43,219 bases of DNA. Origin: an uncultured Collinsella sp. (GTDB taxonomy: Bacteria > Actinomycetota > Coriobacteriia > Coriobacteriales > Coriobacteriaceae). The position numbers and the translations under genes are program-made. Where the stretch lies: assembly GCA_900546455.1 (NCBI GenBank), contig URCS01000013.1, positions 1 through 43,219 on the forward strand, read 5' to 3'. Below the pieces are notes generated by a model. It was not told the DNA's origin. It did not search any database and saw only the letters and a list, made by a program, of their open reading frames with translations. Below are positions 38,771 to 43,219 of this stretch, in pieces (position 1 is the first letter of the stretch; the number at the start of each line of letters is the position of its first letter).

Positions 38771-38794
38771 CGTGGTTTCGCGCGAAAAACCACG
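38771..38794. promoter_or_regulatory. Inverted repeat in the deoC leader
   Basis: CGTGGTTT (38771-38778) and AAACCACG (38787-38794) form 8-bp arms around 8 nt, 36 nt upstream of the deoC start. It may be a repressor site or an RNA hairpin. The remaining gap to 38947 shows no gene. Confidence 0.45.
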
Positions 38795-38947
38795 TTCAAT
38801 GTACGCCCGTAAAACATGTAGCGCACTTGCCTTCCGGTAAGTGGTATGAAATTAGCCGTAGAAGTATATTGCTAACGTCGAAGAGCGTCGTGAATCAAGA
38901 GCGGCCACCGAGCGCCATGTCGATGCGCTCCACCCCATCTAAACAGC

Positions 38948-38979
38948 AAAAGGGCCCGTATCCCAACGGATACGGGCCC
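38948..38979 (-). terminator. Terminator of pgi
   Basis: A perfect 12-bp stem (GGGCCCGTATCC on either strand, 38968-38979 with 38952-38963) and a 4-nt loop is followed on the minus strand by TTTT, some 33 nt after the pgi stop. Confidence 0.9.
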
Positions 38980-39012
38980 CTTCCTGCTAAGCGCCAGCTT
39001 TAGCTGCGCAGA

Positions 39013-40707
39013 TTACTTGCGGTGAGTGCGGTAGAACTCGATGAGCGCCTGGGTCGAAGCGTCCTGCTCGGCCTTGGCGGCGTCGTCGTGGAAGGCCGGG
39101 GTGATCTGCTTGGCAAGCTGCTTGCCCAGCTCGACGCCCCACTGGTCGTAGGAGTCGATGCCCCAGACCGTGCCCTCGACAAACGTGATGTGCTCGTACA
39201 GGGCGATGAGCTCGCCGAGTGCGAACGGGGTCAGCGTGTCGCCGAAGATTGAGGTCGTCGGACGGTTGCCCTCAAAGCAGCGGGCCGGGACGATCTGCTC
39301 GGGCGTGCCCTCGGCACGAACCTCGTCGGCCGTCTTGCCAAAGGCAAGCGCCTTGGTCTGGGCCAGGAAGTTGCCCAGGAACAGCTCGTGGACATCCTGG
39401 CCGCTGTCGGTCGCAGGGTTGGCAGTGTTGGCGAAAGCGATAAAGTCGGCCGGGACCACCACAGTGCCCTGGTGCAGCAGCTGATAGAAGGCATGCTGGC
39501 CGTTGGTGCCGGGCTCGCCCCAGAAGATCTCACCGGTATCGGAGGTCACAGCGCTGCCGTCCCAGCGGACGTGCTTGCCGTTGGACTCCATGGTGAGCTG
39601 CTGCAGGTAGGCCGGGAAGCGGTGCAGATACTGGCAGTACGGAAGCACGGCGTGGCTCTTGGAACCGAAGAAGTTGACGTACCAGACATTGAGCAGGCCC
39701 ATCAGCGCGACGGCGTTGTTCTCGAGCGGGGTGTTGCAGAAGTACTCGTCGATGGCGTGGAAGCCTTCGAGGAACTGCTGGAAGCGCTCGGGGCCGAGCA
39801 CGACGATCAGCGACAGGCCCACGGCGGAGTCAACGGAATAGCGGCCGCCAACCCAGTTCCAGAAACCGAAGGCGTTGGCGGGGTCGATACCGAAGGCCTC
39901 GACCTTCTCGAGTGCGGTGGAAACGGCGACGAAGTGCTTTGCCACGGCCTCGGCGTTCTGCTCATCGGAGCCGTCGATGGCGCCCTGAGCCTTGAGCTGC
40001 TCGAGCATCCAGGTCTTGACCTCGCGGGCGTTGGTGAGGGTCTCGAGCGTGGTGAAGGTCTTGGAGACGATGATTACGAGCGTGGTCTCGGGATCCAGGC
40101 CCTTGAGCTTCTCGGCCTGGTCGTTGGGGTCGATGTTGGAGATGTAGCGGCAGTCGATACCGGCGTCGGCATAGGGACGCAGAGCCTCGTAGGCCATGAC
40201 CGGGCCCAGGTCGGAGCCGCCGATGCCGATGGACACCAGATGCTCGATCTTCTTGCCGGTAACGCCCTTCCACTCACCGGAGCGCACGCGCTCGGCGAAG
40301 GCATACATGCGGTCGAGGACCCCGTGCACGTCGGCGACGACGTCCTGGCCGTCGACGATGAGCTGGCCCTTCTCGCTTGCCGGGCGGCGCAGCGCGGTGT
40401 GCAGGACAGCGCGGTCCTCGGTAGTGTTGATGTGCTCGCCAGAGAACATGGCGTCGCGGCGCTCCTCGAGCTTCACCTCGCGGGCAAGATCGCACAGCAG
40501 CTTGACGGTCTCATCGGTCACCAGGTTCTTCGACAGATCGAAGTGCAGGTCACCGGCGTCAAAGCTCAGCTTGTTCACGCGGTCGGCGTCAGCAGCGAAC
40601 CAGGCCTTGAGGTCGATACCTTCGGCCTCGAGCTTCTCCTGATGAGCCTCGAGCGCCTTCCAAGCGGCAGTCGACGTAGCATCGATAGGTGCGGCAACAG
40701 TTGCCAT
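39013..40707 (-). CDS. pgi: Glucose-6-phosphate isomerase
   Basis: The 564-residue enzyme interconverts glucose 6-phosphate and fructose 6-phosphate in glycolysis. Visible landmarks are VSIGIGGSDLGP, the phosphate-binding SKTFTTLET, the family signature around FGFWNWVGGRYSVDSAVGL, the catalytic Glu in the TMESNGKHV region, GEPGTNGQHAFYQLLHQG with the catalytic His, and the C-terminal lysine segment QWGVELGKQLA. It is of the long E. coli-like type (about 550 residues). GAGGAGG precedes ATG 40707. It would also receive the glucose 6-phosphate released by the FrlB-like deglycase. Confidence 0.96.
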   Translation of the reverse strand: MATVAAPIDATSTAAWKALEAHQEKLEAEGIDLKAWFAADADRVNKLSFDAGDLHFDLSKNLVTDETVKLLCDLAREVKLEERRDAMFSGEHINTTEDRAVLHTALRRPASEKGQLIVDGQDVVADVHGVLDRMYAFAERVRSGEWKGVTGKKIEHLVSIGIGGSDLGPVMAYEALRPYADAGIDCRYISNIDPNDQAEKLKGLDPETTLVIIVSKTFTTLETLTNAREVKTWMLEQLKAQGAIDGSDEQNAEAVAKHFVAVSTALEKVEAFGIDPANAFGFWNWVGGRYSVDSAVGLSLIVVLGPERFQQFLEGFHAIDEYFCNTPLENNAVALMGLLNVWYVNFFGSKSHAVLPYCQYLHRFPAYLQQLTMESNGKHVRWDGSAVTSDTGEIFWGEPGTNGQHAFYQLLHQGTVVVPADFIAFANTANPATDSGQDVHELFLGNFLAQTKALAFGKTADEVRAEGTPEQIVPARCFEGNRPTTSIFGDTLTPFALGELIALYEHITFVEGTVWGIDSYDQWGVELGKQLAKQITPAFHDDAAKAEQDASTQALIEFYRTHRK

Positions 40708-40830
40708 AGAGTCCTCCTCAGCATACGGGCGCACGCCTCCATGCGCCCGGACATTCAGATGCCACTATTCTAGCGCAGGTCAAGACTACAATCAGCGAGC
40801 GTTGCCAATCGGCCCCCAAACGGCAACCGA

Positions 40831-40898
40831 TTAAAAAGGGACAGGCTTATTTTGGCAGGTCAAACGCTTTACCAACCAAAAATAACCCGTCCTTTTAT
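40831..40898 (-). terminator. Long imperfect hairpin terminator
   Basis: The 68-nt stretch is nearly self-complementary (left arm with GGGACAGGCTTATTTTGG, right arm with CCAAAAATAACCCGTCC) and on the minus strand ends in TTTTT, 9 nt after the stop of the gene at 40907. It shares the GGGACAGG core with the repeats at 2008 and 3233. Confidence 0.6.
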
Positions 40899-40906
40899 GG
40901 CAAATA

Positions 40907-41431
40907 TTAGGCCGCGGCGCAGATGCTACCGAGCAACTCACGCAGAGGAGACCCGATGCCCTCCAGCAGTTCGGGCGCGATAATGGCAAAAACGGGAACC
41001 TCACCGGCACCCACAACGGCGGGCACTTTTCCCTCGGAGACGATGCATCCATAAGGCACAAAGCCGTCCTCACCGGCATCGAGCGCCGCCATACGACGGG
41101 CGAGCTCGCGCGCAAAGCCGGCCGTATCGGCATCGCCGATCGCCAGGACAAAGTCCACGCCTTCGTCGGTCGCCAGGGTCACGGCTTCGTCGATCAGCTC
41201 GTCTCCCCCGTCGCCCCCGACCAAACCGCAGCGGAAAAGCACGCGCTCGAGCAGGGCGCGATCGAGCGAGCCCAGCGCCGCCGAAACGAGCTCATCACGC
41301 GTGTACTTGTCGCCTCCCAGCACGACCAGTGCCTTGGTGCCGCCATAGTGGGCAACCAATCGCCCGCACCAGCGAGCCACATCCCCATCCGCAACCAAGC
41401 GCGTCGGCATACCAAACCCATAGTTGACCAT
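40907..41431 (-). CDS. Lone N-terminal domain of an iron-type alcohol dehydrogenase, degenerate
   Basis: The 174-residue protein reads like the NAD-binding half of an iron-containing alcohol dehydrogenase (YGFGMPTRLVADGDVARWCGRL, HYGGTKALVVLGGDKYTRDE, LFRCGLVGGDGGDELIDEAV, EGVDFVLAIGDADTAGFARELA, PVFAIIAPE). The GGGS nucleotide loop of the family is changed to GDADT, and the whole C-terminal metal-binding domain is missing, with the frame ending properly before a terminator. It is probably not a dehydrogenase; it may be a decayed gene or a protein reused for binding. The start is uncertain: ATG 41431 has GGGG close upstream, ATG 41482 has no ribosome binding site. Confidence 0.6.
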   Translation of the reverse strand: MVNYGFGMPTRLVADGDVARWCGRLVAHYGGTKALVVLGGDKYTRDELVSAALGSLDRALLERVLFRCGLVGGDGGDELIDEAVTLATDEGVDFVLAIGDADTAGFARELARRMAALDAGEDGFVPYGCIVSEGKVPAVVGAGEVPVFAIIAPELLEGIGSPLRELLGSICAAA

Positions 41432-41582
41432 TATCCCCACAACCCTTCCGTGCGTATAGGCGGTATCAATCGTTAGACTCATGCTACGAAGCGAGGTTTT
41501 CCGAGCTGTTTCGCGCTCTTTAGAGCTGCGTTAAAAAACCCGATGCAACCGCACGACCATACCCGCCAAAGAGGGACAGGTT

Positions 41583-41641
41583 TTGACGATGTCCGCGCAA
41601 GCAGGTATTATCGAACATGTATTCGATAAGAACATGTGTTT
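41583..41641 (+). promoter_or_regulatory. SOS-controlled promoter of the Y-family polymerase gene
   Basis: TTGACG (41583-41588) and TATTAT (41606-41611) are 17 nt apart. Right behind the -10 hexamer lie two near-LexA boxes: CGAACATGTATTCG (41612-41625) and GAACATGTGTTT (41630-41641). Each differs from GAAC-N4-GTTC by one base. LexA would thus cover the transcription start. Confidence 0.7.
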
Positions 41642-41656
41642 GATGGAAGGACACGG

Positions 41657-43162
41657 ATGGCGCACGAGCAGCACACCTATATCTGCATCGACCTCAAGAC
41701 GTTTTATGCCAGCGTCGAGTGCGTCGACCGTGGGCTCGATCCGCTCACCACCAACCTGGTCGTTGCCGACGAATCGCGCGGGCGCACGACCATCTGCCTC
41801 GCCATCACACAGGCCATGAAGGACCTCGGGATACGCAATCGCTGCCGTCTGTTCGAAATTCCCGATGGCATCGACTACATCACGGCCGTACCGCGCATGC
41901 AGCATTACATGGAGGTGTCGGCGAAAATCTACGGTATCTATCTGGAATACGTCAGCCCCCAGGACGTGCACGTCTACTCCATCGATGAGTGCTTTATCGA
42001 CGTGACGCCCTATCTGGACCTCTATCACACAGATGCGGAAGGGTTCGCCTGCACGCTGCGCGACGAGGTCCTCGCGCGCACCGGCATCACGGCGACGGTC
42101 GGCATCGGCCCCAACCTATTCCAGGCCAAGGTGGCGCTCGATATCACCGCCAAGCACGTGCCCAGTCGCATCGGCAAACTCGACGACGAAACCTTTCGCA
42201 AAGAAATCTGGCCCCACCGCCCCATCACCGACATCTGGGGCATCGGCCCCGGTGTGGCAGCCCGCCTCGAAAAGTATGGCGTCTACGACCTGATGGGCGT
42301 CGTGGCGCTCGACGAAAGCCTGCTTTACGACGAGCTCGGCGTCAATGCCGAATATCTCATCGACCACGCCTTTGGGCGCGAACCGACAACCATCGCCGAT
42401 ATCCAAGCCTATCGCCCGCAAGCAACTTCGACCACCACAGGACAGGTGCTCTCGAAGGGTTATGCCTACGAGCAGGCCTACACCGTCTTGCGCGAGATGG
42501 TCGACAACGCCGTGTTGGACTTGGTCGATAAGCACGTGGTCTGCGACAGTATCTCGCTCTTTGTGGGCTACGCGAGCGAGCGCGCTGACATACGCAGGCT
42601 TGATGCCAGCGGTACCGCACAATATGTGGACGGATGCGGACACCTGCGCTCGAGTACGTCGAGCATCGAACCTACCGCAACCGCCGGCCCCGAGCTCGCG
42701 CCCCGTGCTCCCAAGCCCGTCCAGCGCGATGACGAACGGCGCCGCCTGGTGCGCGAAGCGCAGGCAATCGATGGTATCTTTGTGGGAGAGCATGGCGGCA
42801 AACCGCGTGGTGGCTATGCCACGCTCTTTGCGCACTCCAACGCCTCGCGCAAGCTGCCCGAGCGCACCAATTCGTTTAAGAAGATCATGGGGTATTTCGA
42901 TGACCTTTGGGCGCAGACTGTCGACCCCAAGCGACCGGTCAAGCGTATCAATCTGGGATTTGGCAACCTCATGCCCGAGGAATTTGCCACCATCGATCTG
43001 TTCAGCGATGTCGAGGCCGATGAGCGCGAGCGCGACCTGGCGCGCGCCGTCCTAGCCGTGAAAGGCAAGTACGGCAAGAACGCCCTGGTCAAGGGATTAA
43101 GCTTTACCGCCGGCGCCACCGCGCGCGAACGCAACGACCAAGTTGGAGGACACCGTGCCTAA
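41657..43162 (+). CDS. Y-family DNA polymerase (UmuC/UvrX-like)
   Basis: The 501-residue protein copies damaged DNA at the price of errors. The palm shows ICIDLKTFYASVEC with Asp12 and YSIDECFIDVT with Asp110-Glu111 as metal ligands; VGIGPNLFQAKVALDITAK, the helix-hairpin-helix segment ITDIWGIGPGVAARLEKYG and the little-finger part follow. An Arg/Lys-rich insert (about 345-400) and the C-terminal LPERTNSFKKIMGYF resemble the Firmicutes UvrX/YqjW branch. GGAAGG precedes ATG 41657. A LexA-boxed promoter upstream indicates DNA-damage induction. The next gene overlaps it by 8 nt, as usual for UvrX operons. Confidence 0.9.
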   Translation: MAHEQHTYICIDLKTFYASVECVDRGLDPLTTNLVVADESRGRTTICLAITQAMKDLGIRNRCRLFEIPDGIDYITAVPRMQHYMEVSAKIYGIYLEYVSPQDVHVYSIDECFIDVTPYLDLYHTDAEGFACTLRDEVLARTGITATVGIGPNLFQAKVALDITAKHVPSRIGKLDDETFRKEIWPHRPITDIWGIGPGVAARLEKYGVYDLMGVVALDESLLYDELGVNAEYLIDHAFGREPTTIADIQAYRPQATSTTTGQVLSKGYAYEQAYTVLREMVDNAVLDLVDKHVVCDSISLFVGYASERADIRRLDASGTAQYVDGCGHLRSSTSSIEPTATAGPELAPRAPKPVQRDDERRRLVREAQAIDGIFVGEHGGKPRGGYATLFAHSNASRKLPERTNSFKKIMGYFDDLWAQTVDPKRPVKRINLGFGNLMPEEFATIDLFSDVEADERERDLARAVLAVKGKYGKNALVKGLSFTAGATARERNDQVGGHRA

Positions 43163-43219
43163 GCCCAAACAACAGCCCGTGCGCCCGCCGACCGCCTTCG
43201 AGCGCCTGGCGGACCCCGA
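43155..43219 (+). CDS. Start of a gene cut by the window edge, cotranscribed with the polymerase
   Basis: GTG 43155 has GGAGG five bases upstream and overlaps the polymerase stop by 8 nt. Only 21 codons are seen (MPKPKQQPVRPPTAFERLAD...), basic and proline-rich. Firmicute UvrX-type genes are often followed by a YolD-like accessory gene; whether this is one cannot be judged from the fragment. Confidence 0.6.
   Translation, partial: MPKPKQQPVRPPTAFERLADP

Noticed and set aside
41531..42028. Minus-strand 165-codon frame across the polymerase promoter
   Set aside because: It crosses a clear plus-strand promoter, LexA boxes and ribosome binding site and is antisense to conserved polymerase sequence.
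1..43219. tRNA or rRNA genes
   Set aside because: No cloverleaf with a T-loop GTTCRANNC and matching acceptor stem, and no rRNA stretches, were recognised on either strand.

Overview
The window looks like chromosomal DNA of a GC-rich gut anaerobe of the Coriobacteriia, most probably Collinsella or a close relative. The reasons are strong GGAGG-type ribosome binding sites, GC-rich codon use, a fermentative L-lactate dehydrogenase, a glutamine-dependent two-domain NAD synthetase, and a fructoselysine-type catabolic locus of a kind reported from Collinsella. This assignment is inference; no rRNA or tRNA gene is visible.

Layout. 1-0.9 kb: a Phd/RelE-type toxin-antitoxin pair with a perfect inverted-repeat operator. 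0.9-7.8 kb: ordinary genes on the minus strand (nucleoid-associated protein, DUF2974 hydrolase, ldh, class I/II aminotransferase, nadE). 7.9-12.2 kb: a visibly AT-rich island holding a compact minus-strand operon of a DUF2087 protein, an MFS exporter, a radical SAM enzyme with a cobalamin-binding-like N-terminus, a protein ending in a PqqD-like domain, and a 36-residue peptide followed by a terminator. This reads as an undescribed RiPP (modified peptide) system. An in-frame TGA sits at codon 6 of the radical SAM gene. 12.3-14.8 kb: two Coriobacteria-style proteins without known function. 14.8-16.3 kb: a second AT-rich patch with a Tat-exported papain-like cysteine peptidase and an overlapping lipoprotein gene.

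16.5-21.5 kb: ettA, an sdpI/sdpR-type immunity pair with its promoter and operator, a 28-residue holin-like toxin under a LexA (SOS) box, tcdA and tatD, then a 230-bp MITE-like element with 31-bp perfect terminal inverted repeats. 21.7-33.2 kb: a twelve-gene minus-strand catabolic locus. Its upstream half is an Amadori-product (fructosamine) pathway: a GntR regulator, a YfcC-family permease, an amidohydrolase, a FrlC-like epimerase, a FrlB-like deglycase and two FrlD-like kinases. The downstream half adds an amidohydrolase-2 protein with degenerate metal motifs, YjbQ, a BtpA/SgcQ protein and an FGGY kinase. Glycated amines would enter by the permease, be epimerised and phosphorylated, and be split to glucose 6-phosphate plus free amine.

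33.2-34.8 kb: two HAD phosphatases. 34.8-38.1 kb: a spaced direct-repeat array followed by a three-gene plus-strand cassette (a helical protein of unknown function, a ClpP-like protease with an intact triad, and a membrane-anchor-less VirD4/TraG-type ATPase), which looks like a remnant or specialised part of a mobile element. 38.1-41.4 kb: deoC, pgi and a lone, degenerate N-terminal domain of an iron-type alcohol dehydrogenase. 41.6 kb to the end: a LexA-boxed Y-family DNA polymerase gene overlapping the start of a further gene cut by the window edge.
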